A stretch of DNA of 64,000 nucleotides from Paenibacillus sp. Root444D2 (GTDB taxonomy: Bacteria > Bacillota > Bacilli > Paenibacillales > NBRC-103111), in the NCBI RefSeq assembly GCF_001426375.1, contig NZ_LMEO01000045.1, forward strand, positions 244,825 through 308,824, written 5' to 3'. The position numbers and the translations under genes are program-made. Positions 9,040 to 17,308 of the stretch are shown here, one piece after another. The notes beneath the pieces are model-generated. The model was not told the DNA's origin. It saw nothing but the letters and a program-made list of their open reading frames with translations, and made no database searches. Position 1 is the stretch's first letter; every line of letters begins with the position of its first letter.

Positions 9040-10914
9040 TCACCCAAACAAAATATCTGTAAAGTAATAGTGGGGACCAGGTAGTGTTGTGTTAAGAAGT
9101 GCCACTGGTAAGACATAAACCTCTAGAGGGCATCCGTTCCTTGTTGCCTCTATTTCAATCTCATAGGTTCCTGCAGCTAGTGTTATTTCAATCCTTTGTT
9201 CTTCCGGAGCCCGATGATAAGCTGGCATGAATTCCAACGATTCTTTACATTCAATGACGATTTTACCGTTTAATTTCAATACGATAGGTCCTCTTGCGGC
9301 CGCAATAAGACGAATCTTTCGCTCTATCGGGTTGAAGAGCTTCGTTTGAGCGCGATACAAGCCATCGTCCTCACTACCGAGTTCCTTCTCCCATACCAAA
9401 TGATTGCCTGGGAAAAACACTTCTTTCCCCTCGTTGCCGTTTGGTCCCCAAATCATCCATTTAGAAGCGTTTACCAATGAAAAAGGAACCTTTTGAGCAG
9501 CCCATACGGAGTGGTCATGAAATCGTGTCCAGACGAATGCAAGCTCATAGTTTGATTTAGCAATCGCTCCAGCTGTGATTTCCGTATGCCATTCGATCGA
9601 TTCATTAGGTTGCAAGTTTACCTCAAGTGCATTCTGTCCCACCCAGTCCTTCGGCAGTTCTAACGCGATATTGCCTACTAGTGATGTTAACGAACGGTTG
9701 GTAAATGTGATATGCAGCGTTTTCTTCTGATTCACTCCGATGGCAGGACCTTCCTGACCGAAATCGAGCTCAAGCTCAGCATCCGGACTGTTACGAGTTC
9801 CTTGCGGCAGCAAGTAGTGATTAGCCGTTACCTTCCTAGACCAAAGCTCCTTTATTTTCTCTTCCGTTTCGTTCGTTTCTAATGGTTGATTCCATGAAGT
9901 AGGAAGGTCTGGATGCACTAGAATGTCCGTATCCCAAGCTGCAAGAATTTGCTTGCCCATGCGAATGGTCCGCCGGGTTAACTCATCCAAATCCTTTGGC
10001 GCGGGAAATCCTTTAATTGGCGGGCTAACGACAACCCGATCACCGACGGGCTTTACCCATTTATCCGGCAAACCTTCCGGACCGAGCAGCATGCCTAATA
10101 TAGAGCCAAGTGTAGCTGCTGTGCAATCCGTATCGTAACCGCAGTTGACCGCTTTCAAAATCGCATCCTCGAAATCCTCGCCATATAACCAGCCAAGAAT
10201 GGTAAACGCAATATTTTGCGGGGCATCCGTAAAGTTATCGTTGCCATGATGCTCAAGAATAAGCAAACGCGCTTCGAGCCAATCTTTCCCTTCCTTATGC
10301 CAGTGGAGCAGATCTTTCAATGCATTGGCGGTGCGGCAATGTTCAGGTATATAGGTCATGCCGATCTCAATCAAGCGATCCCGATCCTTCTCATAGAATA
10401 TAGCGCTCTCGAGGGCGGCAAAAAACATTTCTCCGTACACCCCTTCTCCGCCGGCATGGTCCACAATGGCATCCTGATAAGCATAATGAGCCGCTGTACT
10501 AGGCGAACCAGGTGTCACCATGGCCCAGATTTCGGAACGAATGGGTGAACCCATACACTCTTTGAACGGATTGTTGAATGATCCAGCAACGGGTGCAAGA
10601 AGACCTCTTCTCAGATTCGTCAGCGCGTATCCATACTCATCAAATGGGAAAAAGATATGCTCCAACCACTCCTGCCCAAGCTCTCGCGCAGTCAATCCCG
10701 GACCATATTGCTCCAAAGCATGCAGCCACACCAATTGTAAGTCCAGATCATCATTCTCGAGCGGACCGTCCGGCAGCTCCGGATAAAAGGTCAACTCCAA
10801 TAGTTCCTTAATGCCCTCTACGGGTGCACCAAGTGTTCCCCCTATATTTTTCCCAAGCCATCCCCCATATACGATGCGATAGTAATCTTGTTCATTCAGA
10901 ATTCGGATACTCAT
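9040..10914 (-). CDS. ADP-ribosylglycohydrolase-fold protein with C-terminal beta domain
   Basis: Protein of 624 residues. Residues 1 to about 330 match the all-helical ADP-ribosylglycohydrolase fold: YGGWLGKNIGGTLGAPVEG at the start, acidic NDDLDLQ, and NCGYDTDCTAATLGSILG with the conserved D-T-D metal-binding pattern. The first metal motif is N-D-D-L-D rather than the T-D-D-T of DraG enzymes, so the substrate may not be a protein-bound ADP-ribose. Residues 340-624 form a beta-rich extension, unusual for DraG itself. The start has GGGAGG seven bases upstream. It is the first gene of a two-gene unit with a lactonase-like hydrolase, which suggests N- or O-glycoside cleavage in small-molecule catabolism. 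That function is inference. Confidence 0.8.
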   Translation of the reverse strand: MSIRILNEQDYYRIVYGGWLGKNIGGTLGAPVEGIKELLELTFYPELPDGPLENDDLDLQLVWLHALEQYGPGLTARELGQEWLEHIFFPFDEYGYALTNLRRGLLAPVAGSFNNPFKECMGSPIRSEIWAMVTPGSPSTAAHYAYQDAIVDHAGGEGVYGEMFFAALESAIFYEKDRDRLIEIGMTYIPEHCRTANALKDLLHWHKEGKDWLEARLLILEHHGNDNFTDAPQNIAFTILGWLYGEDFEDAILKAVNCGYDTDCTAATLGSILGMLLGPEGLPDKWVKPVGDRVVVSPPIKGFPAPKDLDELTRRTIRMGKQILAAWDTDILVHPDLPTSWNQPLETNETEEKIKELWSRKVTANHYLLPQGTRNSPDAELELDFGQEGPAIGVNQKKTLHITFTNRSLTSLVGNIALELPKDWVGQNALEVNLQPNESIEWHTEITAGAIAKSNYELAFVWTRFHDHSVWAAQKVPFSLVNASKWMIWGPNGNEGKEVFFPGNHLVWEKELGSEDDGLYRAQTKLFNPIERKIRLIAAARGPIVLKLNGKIVIECKESLEFMPAYHRAPEEQRIEITLAAGTYEIEIEATRNGCPLEVYVLPVALLNTTLPGPHYYFTDILFG

Positions 10915-11027
10915 GATGAAACCTCCCGTAAGTTGTTTTTGTGTTCATAACTTCATCATAAGACCGATTTCTTAAAGGAGCCATGTCCATCGTTATGTTT
11001 TCAAAAGAATAAATATTAGAAGTTGTC

Positions 11028-11168
11028 ATGCGCCGTGCTTTGAACAATTGCTATGAATCGGGAATATTTAACAAAAAAGTGGATTTAATTGAACGTCTAT
11101 CTTCTATTTGGGCAGAAAATCCCAAAAATACTGATAAACAGCTGGTCGAATTCAACTCTGAGGAGTGA
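11028..11168 (+). pseudogene. 46-residue ORF, possible gene remnant
   Basis: ATG at 11028 to TGA at 11166-11168 encodes 46 residues with a protein-like, charged helical composition (middle: VDLIERLSSIWAENP). The frame has no good ribosome site and runs upstream only to a TAA seven codons earlier. I do not recognise it. It may be the 3' end of a decayed gene on the plus strand or chance. Confidence 0.22.
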
Positions 11169-11444
11169 CTTCGGACATATAAGCTGCTAAGCTGCGGATC
11201 ATAGGGAACGAACAGCCTTTATTTCGGTGATTATGCCGATGCTGGACCGTTACGCGTTCTGCTAATTAATCCGTTTAAGGTCGTGCTACGGCAGAGCCAG
11301 GAATTCCGTCAGCTGCTGAAGAAGTTTGTATTAGGTTTGTGTGTTTATTTAGGTGTTATTGAGGTGTTATTGAGGTTATTTTGGGTTTGTGAGGTTGTTT
11401 TGAATAAGATGAATAGATGTCCGTATAGATTCTGTTGCACAATA

Positions 11445-11621
11445 TCCAATGGAATCTCATATAGGAAGTGTTCATAAGCAATTCCATTGGATAAAATGCA
11501 ATGCTTTTTCCGAAAATGACTCAAAAGTAGGCTTCGGAGAGAATTCCATTGCAAATTGTCCAATGGAATGATGCATTCACGAGTAGCATGTTGAATTTCA
11601 TTGTATTTGATCCAATGGAAT
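11445..11621. repeat. cluster of TCCAATGGAAT repeats
   Basis: The 11-mer TCCAATGGAAT occurs at 11445-11455, 11559-11569 and 11611-11621. Its reverse complement occurs at 11481-11491, with a partial copy at 11543-11551. Flanks share further words (GCAAT, TGCATT), so larger inverted repeats can fold. It lies between genes and has no coding potential. Confidence 0.65.
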
Positions 11622-11739
11622 TAATCCTATTAACCGCTCAAGCTCAAGCTCAAAAGCGTTGCCCTTTGGAACCCTTATTTCTGTCCTAAGAATGTACTTT
11701 AGAAGCTTTAGAGAGGTACTTTATTTTTGATGATAGAAA

Positions 11740-11770
11740 AGGAGCCTATCGATTTCATCGATAGGCTCCT
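11740..11770 (-). terminator. perfect 14-base hairpin
   Basis: AGGAGCCTATCGAT (11740-11753) pairs perfectly with 11757-11770 around a three-base loop. On the minus strand it is followed by TTTTCT, so it can act as a terminator for minus-strand transcription. No gene ends close by; it may be a relic of a lost gene or a backup terminator. Confidence 0.5.
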
Positions 11771-11918
11771 ACGTCTAGTGATGCCAGCTGCGGGTTGAAT
11801 TTGGAAACGGAAAGAACAACTATGGGTGCTGCTTGCCAGATTGGGCAATGAGATGGAGATGCGCTCCTTAATTGAAGCTGTAAAAAGTTGAGTGCATAGA
11901 GGGAGGTAAATAGTATTC

Positions 11919-12056
11919 TCTGAGCCGTTATTTCGGTGATTATGCTCCGGATCGTTCATTTTGATCAAATAGCGCCCTAACGTTCTTCTCATTCAATTTT
12001 ACACGAGATTTCCAGAAATAACGCATCGTCGTCGTTCCGCTAGTTAGAAGTCGGGT
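11919..12056. repeat. copy of a dispersed intergenic repeat
   Basis: This stretch aligns with the element at 37986-38110. Shared words in the same order include CCGGATC, TTCATTTTGATCAAATA, CGTTC, ATTTCC, GAAATAACG and CGTTCCGCTA, ending in GTCGGGTGAC / GTTCGGGTGAC. The left arm has decayed. A shorter related piece (TTTATTTCGGTGATTATGCC) is near 11216. Confidence 0.6.
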
Positions 12057-12074
12057 GACATAGGCGGTAGCAAA

Positions 12075-12104
12075 AAGGCACTTCGCTTTATAGCGAAATG
12101 CCTT
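12075..12104 (-). terminator. terminator of the 18.3-12.1 kb operon
   Basis: AAGGCACTTCGCT (12075-12087) pairs with AGCGAAATGCCTT (12092-12104) with one mismatch and a TTAT loop. The minus strand then continues TTTTTG. It lies about 40 bases after the stop of the small gene at 12143. Confidence 0.75.
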
Positions 12105-12142
12105 CTCTTACAAAGTGCCGAAACACACCATGCCGCTAGGTT

Positions 12143-12292
12143 TCAATTGTCTTTCGTATCAACGTCCATCTCACCGTTAAGCTGATTGGCATAATCGCGC
12201 ATCAAATCAAAATCCGGATTACAGATTTCCTCCTGCATGTTGGCTTCATCTAAATCCTGCGTATTCAAGAGATTCATGTTCTCTTTGTCCAT
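12143..12292 (-). CDS. 49-residue acidic small protein, function unknown
   Basis: ATG at 12292 (complement) to TGA at 12143 gives 49 residues beginning MDKENMNLLNTQDLDEANMQ and ending NGEMDVDTKDN. It is very acidic, has one Cys in EEICNPDFD, and no membrane segment. The ribosome site is GGAAGGTGAG about 8-14 bases upstream. It starts 45 bases after the glycosidase-like gene and is followed at once by a strong terminator, so it is the likely last gene of that operon. I do not recognise the family. Its composition could suit a small regulator or binding partner, but this is a guess. Confidence 0.55.
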   Translation of the reverse strand: MDKENMNLLNTQDLDEANMQEEICNPDFDLMRDYANQLNGEMDVDTKDN

Positions 12293-12337
12293 CCTTCTCT
12301 CACCTTCCTGAGAGTAGGTTTTCCATCTTCATACAAT

Positions 12338-14521
12338 TTATTCCTTTTCGAAATTGACTGAAACGAGTGTCCCCTCCGGTACGCCAGGATAGCGGATTAG
12401 AAGCGTTCGAGATCCGGGTTCCCAGCTTCGATCTACAACTTCAAGACCATCCGCGATGACATGACGAGGGTCCTCTTTCAGTTGAAGCCTTGTACTCACG
12501 ATTACTCCAGCAGGCGCCTCGGAGACGAACTGAAACTTCCCATTTACGATGGGTTCCTCGTCACGGATTCGCGATGAACTGACGATGACAGCTGAAGTCT
12601 GTTCAGGAGCTACCTCAAGGTCATAGAGTAAACTTCCCTTGCCTGGTTCGACAACCGGATTGCTCACAATAGCAAGTCTGGCATCGAAAAGATCGATAAA
12701 GCGGCCATGAACGGTGACAGCTTCATCCGAAAGCGACTCCGTCATGACGCGTGTCGCGACATACGGACCTCGACGGATTTGAAGGTATTGCTTTTCATGC
12801 AATGGCTCCTCATCTCCGCGCATAGCTAATGCACGCTTTACACTTTCGCGGACCCAATTCGCGCCGTCTTCGGTTTCAGCCAGCCGGGCTGGATGTACGC
12901 GGTGGACGATAACAGCGCCTTGACCTACCCGGTACTCGCCATCCTCAGGGCGGCGCCCTATCCCAATCGCCTCGAAGAGGTGATCATCTGGCCGTTCGTA
13001 GGCTTTGGCGCCTTGGTTCCACCATTCCTTGACACTGTGGTACGGGTCACTGCCATCGCCAACATAGATTAAGCAGCCTCCTTCTCGTACCCACTGCGAC
13101 AGCACTTGATGAAGACCGGCATGCTCCGGTTTCATAAATTCATAACTAAGCAACAGTACTCGATAATCGTCCAAATATCCCGGAAAATGAAGCAAATTGT
13201 CCAGCTGAACCGGGCGAAGCGGTATGCCATGTTTAACCAGCGGCAGCGCCAGCCCATAGAATGCCGACCAATTCAGCATCTCTTCGTGATGCTCGGAAGG
13301 GAGAATTAGCGAACTGATGGTGCCATCGTAACGAAAGTCAGCCTCATTTGACTGCAACTCAATGTCACCCCGTTGGAACATCGCTGAGTTGGCCAGGAGG
13401 AGACCGATTCCATCCGTTTGTTCATCGGACATGATTTCCTCATGGCGGTGCATATCACGAAGTACGTTCATAACGGTCAACAGCTCGGTCGCGTAATCGG
13501 GCGGGATCATTTCTTTCCCTTTGCCGTCTTCCTTCGGATAGGCAATCTCGAACACTCTTCGCGGCCAAGGGCATATCTCGTAATTGTTTACGTAAGGATG
13601 GAGCAGAGAAGCCACAACTGTATCTTCATAATTAATCTTATAGTCCGACCACGTGTAATTCGGATTGTCCTCAATCGGATCATGCAGGAACCACATATCA
13701 CGGCCCGTGCCGCGAACGAGCTCTTGCATGACGCCGTATTCAAGGAATGCCGTTTCGAACGTTCGTTCCTCACGGATACCTTTGTACACATTACGCGTAC
13801 GCGCTGTTCCCGTCCATACTTGAGCAATAAACCCGTCGCAAGCTGGCATGTTGACGAGCAGCGCTTCCGGACTCACAATTCGCCACTGCGTGTAATTGAT
13901 CAGACTATGTGTCGGTACATAAAAACGAATCGCACGCCCATATTGGACTTCCGCATATTCCTTCATCTGCGCACATAAGCGATCTAGCGTTCGATAGTAC
14001 AGATACGCCTTCAACTTGGACGCTCGGTACTGCGCGTCAGGCGACTCATGAGGCGGTATCCACGGCTCCTGATAAAAGATGCGCCATTCCCGCTGGAAAG
14101 CTTCCGAATATCCGCCAGCTACCCAAAACTCCGGCTCCTCCAAATGAATGGCTTCGGCCCCACAGTCGATTGCCCGCTTAATACCGGCTGCAAGGTACTC
14201 GCTAAAGGAAATCGTCGGAACCATATAAGGCACGTCTTTGCCGTGCAGCAGATGGTCGCCGGCGCAATTGGTCTGTGCTTCATCCCAATGATCACGGCCA
14301 TCATACTTTCCGTACAAATAGTCTTGATATTCTCCCCATGACACTCCTGTCATGAGGTGGATGATATAGCCCCTTTCTTTCCACCCGGCGATTCGTTCCT
14401 CCAAGTCATCCGAGATGCCATACACCATGACAAAATCGCTGCGTAAATCGTACTTAGCCCCATACGGACGCGATTCTTGGAAACCCGTCCATTCCTTCCT
14501 ATCTGATACCGGTCTCGACAA
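12338..14521 (-). CDS. glycoside-hydrolase-like protein, unassigned family
   Basis: Cytoplasmic protein of 727 residues with no signal peptide. The first 400 or so residues look like a TIM-barrel glycosidase: AIHLEEPEFW with paired Glu on a strand end, YVPTHSLINYTQW, DMWFLHDPIEDNP, and NNYEICPWPRRVFE. A middle part (about 420-560) resembles the Rossmann-like trimerisation domain of GH42-type enzymes, and the C-terminus is beta-rich. I cannot place it in a numbered GH family. The TTG start at 14521 has GGAGGG seven bases upstream. It follows the importer's binding protein by about 100 bases with a hairpin between, so it probably acts on the imported oligosaccharide. Confidence 0.7.
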   Translation of the reverse strand: MSRPVSDRKEWTGFQESRPYGAKYDLRSDFVMVYGISDDLEERIAGWKERGYIIHLMTGVSWGEYQDYLYGKYDGRDHWDEAQTNCAGDHLLHGKDVPYMVPTISFSEYLAAGIKRAIDCGAEAIHLEEPEFWVAGGYSEAFQREWRIFYQEPWIPPHESPDAQYRASKLKAYLYYRTLDRLCAQMKEYAEVQYGRAIRFYVPTHSLINYTQWRIVSPEALLVNMPACDGFIAQVWTGTARTRNVYKGIREERTFETAFLEYGVMQELVRGTGRDMWFLHDPIEDNPNYTWSDYKINYEDTVVASLLHPYVNNYEICPWPRRVFEIAYPKEDGKGKEMIPPDYATELLTVMNVLRDMHRHEEIMSDEQTDGIGLLLANSAMFQRGDIELQSNEADFRYDGTISSLILPSEHHEEMLNWSAFYGLALPLVKHGIPLRPVQLDNLLHFPGYLDDYRVLLLSYEFMKPEHAGLHQVLSQWVREGGCLIYVGDGSDPYHSVKEWWNQGAKAYERPDDHLFEAIGIGRRPEDGEYRVGQGAVIVHRVHPARLAETEDGANWVRESVKRALAMRGDEEPLHEKQYLQIRRGPYVATRVMTESLSDEAVTVHGRFIDLFDARLAIVSNPVVEPGKGSLLYDLEVAPEQTSAVIVSSSRIRDEEPIVNGKFQFVSEAPAGVIVSTRLQLKEDPRHVIADGLEVVDRSWEPGSRTLLIRYPGVPEGTLVSVNFEKE

Positions 14522-14563
14522 AGGTAATCCCTCCTCTAGGAGTTCCCACTCGGCAGAACAAGA

Positions 14564-14590
14564 ACGGGAGAGTCTTATAGCCTCTCCCGT
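14564..14590 (-). terminator. hairpin between binding-protein and glycosidase-like genes
   Basis: ACGGGAGAG (14564-14572) pairs with CTCTCCCGT (14582-14590). On the minus strand the stem is followed by TCTTGTTCTG, a weak T tract. It may partly stop transcription or protect the abundant upstream mRNA of the binding-protein gene. Confidence 0.5.
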
Positions 14591-14622
14591 CGTTCACCAC
14601 CAAAGCGGCCTCTTGTTAAGTT

Positions 14623-16311
14623 TTAGTTTGGCATTTGAAGTTTTACCACGTCTTTGCCTTTTAGATTATCATTCGTGAATTTAATCGCTTCGCGATAGCC
14701 TGTTTTTACCAGCTGTCCACGTAAATCATTGATGATTTTGAGTGCCGCCTCATCGGATTTGGCAAATATCGCTTCCTTCCAAGCGTCACCGGTTTTATCC
14801 ATGGATGGTTTGAGCGATTCCCATTGAGGGGCTTTCGTAATAACGTCCCAAGGATTGTAAGCTGTGATAACTTTAATGCCATTCGGGCGCAAAATTTTAC
14901 GCGCTTTCTCTAGAGCGGCCACGCGATTCTGATCAGCCCAGATGTCCCCGTTACCTTTGGAATTCGTACGGTCAAGACCCGTTAAACTTTCGTAGCCGAC
15001 GCCGATCCCTTCGTTCTTTTTCAACTTCCCGGTTTTGTCATTCACAAACTTATCAAACCATTCCTTTTTCGCTATCGGTTTACCGTTCTGCATATCCCAA
15101 TGGACACCTTGAACGCCGTAGCGAGTAAGCATGAAGCCTTCATCAGAAGCTAGGAAATCCAGCAGGCGCAGGGCCGCATCCACATCCTTAGCTTGCTTCG
15201 TAATAACAGTCACATTGTTGCCCTGCACGCCTAGATCAGCCGGACGGTTGGCTTCAGCGCCTGCTCTTTCCAGTGGACCTACAGGCACATAATCGCTGCC
15301 TGGGTGAGACTGGACGTAGTCCTTGGAGGCATCAAGAATAGCTGGATAGTGAGCTGCGAGGACGGCTACGCGCCCTTGCTTTACTTTCTCATTCGCGATG
15401 GGATCTGTCTGAGTGAAAGCTTCGGAATCGAGCAACCCTTGGGAAATCAGCTTCCGATAATATAACGTGTAGTCTTCGTATGCTTTAGTAAAGAAATTAT
15501 TCTCTAGAGAGCCGTCTCCTTTATCGAGGAAGCCGGATCCCATAAACATCTGATCGCCGATATTAACAGCCCAACCGTTGTGAAAGCCGCCGAGTGGAAT
15601 GACGGGTTGACCGCTTTCTTTGAGGCCCGCGTCTTTGATCTTCTTCAAGAAATTGTAAAAGTCGTCCTTTGTTTTGACAGACTGCGGATCTACCCCTACT
15701 TTTTCAGCGATGTCCTTGCGTACATAGAAGCCGTACAGCCAGTCCATGGCATCCTTGTCTGTTGCAGGATGATTTTGATATAGCAAATACTTTTTGCCAC
15801 CATAGGCGTCGATTCCTTTTTCATAGAGTGCAGGCGGTACGTTTTCCTTGGCGATTTCTTTGGCTAGATTGGGATAATTGGCCAGCTTGCCGGAGAGATC
15901 AACCAATTGGCCCTCTTTTGCGGCTTTGATGATGCCATCCAGCTCCCCGCCCCACGCCGGTCCCGTATATATATCTGGCAAGTCCTGCGTTGCGAAGATC
16001 GTGTTAACTTTCTCCACTTCGCTTCCTTTGGTGTATTCCATTTGAACCGTTACCCCGGTTTTCTCCTTGATCACTTTGGCTACGGCATTCATGTCGCTCT
16101 CAGAACCGCTGGAACCATTCCAGTTATGCAAAACTTTAAGCGTGACCTCTTTCTTGGTGTCCGTTTTGGCAGGTGTAGTTGCACTCGGACTTGTGTTTGA
16201 ATTTGCACTTGGGCTTGGAGACGTTTCATCCTTCTGAGTACAACCTACTAAACCACCAGCAAGCGTTAATGCTAATACAACGGAAGCACCTTTAGACCAT
16301 TTCTTTTTCAT
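14623..16311 (-). CDS. sugar ABC transporter substrate-binding lipoprotein (LplA type)
   Basis: Extracytoplasmic binding protein of 562 residues. A lipoprotein signal ends at Cys24 (LVGC), then a Ser/Thr/Pro tether of about 25 residues. The size and features (ATQDLPDIYTG, FYVRKDIAEKVGVDP, IPLGGFHNGW) fit the large LplA/YtcQ-type proteins that bind complex oligosaccharides. It has a good GGAGGG start and follows the permease by about 50 bases. The substrate is unknown; the neighbouring glycosidase-like protein suggests an oligosaccharide. Confidence 0.9.
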   Translation of the reverse strand: MKKKWSKGASVVLALTLAGGLVGCTQKDETSPSPSANSNTSPSATTPAKTDTKKEVTLKVLHNWNGSSGSESDMNAVAKVIKEKTGVTVQMEYTKGSEVEKVNTIFATQDLPDIYTGPAWGGELDGIIKAAKEGQLVDLSGKLANYPNLAKEIAKENVPPALYEKGIDAYGGKKYLLYQNHPATDKDAMDWLYGFYVRKDIAEKVGVDPQSVKTKDDFYNFLKKIKDAGLKESGQPVIPLGGFHNGWAVNIGDQMFMGSGFLDKGDGSLENNFFTKAYEDYTLYYRKLISQGLLDSEAFTQTDPIANEKVKQGRVAVLAAHYPAILDASKDYVQSHPGSDYVPVGPLERAGAEANRPADLGVQGNNVTVITKQAKDVDAALRLLDFLASDEGFMLTRYGVQGVHWDMQNGKPIAKKEWFDKFVNDKTGKLKKNEGIGVGYESLTGLDRTNSKGNGDIWADQNRVAALEKARKILRPNGIKVITAYNPWDVITKAPQWESLKPSMDKTGDAWKEAIFAKSDEAALKIINDLRGQLVKTGYREAIKFTNDNLKGKDVVKLQMPN

Positions 16312-16360
16312 GAGAACCCTCCTTCATTTTTATATGATAAGCCCCCAAAATCGGGGACAG

Positions 16361-17254
16361 CTAACCCTTAACGGAGCCTAGCAAGACACCCTTGACAAAA
16401 TACTTTTGCAGGAATGGGTAGATGCACAAAATCGGGAAGACGGTGATAACCAGGAGCGCCATCCGTAACGATTCGGGCGTTGAACCGGCTGGATTCACGC
16501 TAATCGTTTGGCCTCCTTGCTGAGCTGCCCGCTGCATCGAATTCGAGAGCGCTTCCGCTTCAGTCAGCATTTGCTGCAGCAGTGTTTGAACTGGAACTAG
16601 GTTTTTGTTGGATACGTAGTAAGCCCCAGCAAACCAATCGTTCCAATGTGCGACACCAATGAACAAGCTTATTGTTGCTAGCACTGGACCAGATAAGGGC
16701 AGGATAATTTTCAAGAAAATCGTGAAATCGCCATATCCGTCAATGCGTGCCGACTCGTCCAGCTCTTCCGGTATCCCCTGCAGGAACGTCCGGATGATGA
16801 CAATATGCATGAAGTTGAATAACATCGGAATGATATACACCCAGAAAGTGTTAATTAGATGCAGCTTTTGCAGCGTGATGAAGTAAGGAATGAAACCCGC
16901 GCTGAAAATCGTAGGTAAAAAGATATAGAAAGTGAAAAATGTTCTTCCAGGCAGTGTTTTCTTTGCCAATGCGTAAGCCATAAGGGTACACAATAGCACG
17001 TGTAAAAAAGTACCGAGAATCGTGCGCAACAGTGTAATTTTGTAAGCTTGCCAGATACGAGGATTGTGGAACACTTGCGCGTAGTTATCTAAGGTAAACT
17101 GCCGAGGCCAGAAATATAGCGCACCCTGCATGGAGTCATTCCCATCGTTAAGTGAGTACACGAGAATGTAAATGAATGGGTAGATCATCGAGAAACCGAT
17201 CAGCGCCAGGATGATATAATTTAGTGTGCTGAACAAGGAAAAATCGCGCTTCAT
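16361..17254 (-). CDS. sugar ABC transporter permease (LplC/YtcP type)
   Basis: Membrane permease of 297 residues with six hydrophobic segments. The EAA-type loop that contacts the ATPase is near the middle (EELDESARIDGYGDFTIFLKIILPLSGP). The C-terminal motif FVKGVLLGSVKG is characteristic of the LplC/YtcP family. It pairs with the permease gene upstream. No ATPase gene is in the operon, so a shared MsmX/UgpC-type ATPase elsewhere probably drives it (family knowledge). Confidence 0.92.
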   Translation of the reverse strand: MKRDFSLFSTLNYIILALIGFSMIYPFIYILVYSLNDGNDSMQGALYFWPRQFTLDNYAQVFHNPRIWQAYKITLLRTILGTFLHVLLCTLMAYALAKKTLPGRTFFTFYIFLPTIFSAGFIPYFITLQKLHLINTFWVYIIPMLFNFMHIVIIRTFLQGIPEELDESARIDGYGDFTIFLKIILPLSGPVLATISLFIGVAHWNDWFAGAYYVSNKNLVPVQTLLQQMLTEAEALSNSMQRAAQQGGQTISVNPAGSTPESLRMALLVITVFPILCIYPFLQKYFVKGVLLGSVKG

Positions 17255-17308
17255 CTCATCACTTCCTTAGCGTCTTCGTAAGTAAACGTTCTTCGTAAGC
17301 ATTTGCTT

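Larger units (their letters stand above)
10915..12142. other. gene-poor, repeat-rich intergenic stretch
   Basis: About 1.2 kb between the glycohydrolase-like gene and the 49-residue small gene. It contains one short ORF (11028-11168), four to five copies of TCCAATGGAAT in both orientations (11445-11621), a perfect 14-base hairpin (11740-11770), a copy of a dispersed intergenic repeat (11919-12056), and a terminator (12075-12104). GGTGTTATTGA is repeated in tandem near 11350. Long open frames here lack ribosome sites and protein-like composition. Confidence 0.6.

Noticed and set aside
11283..11563. Short open frames in the 11.3-11.6 kb region
   Set aside because: They run through the TCCAATGGAAT repeats, lack ribosome sites and look non-coding.
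13418..13978. 186-residue plus-strand frame inside the glycosidase-like gene
   Set aside because: It overlaps a well-supported minus-strand gene, lacks a ribosome site and has no family features.
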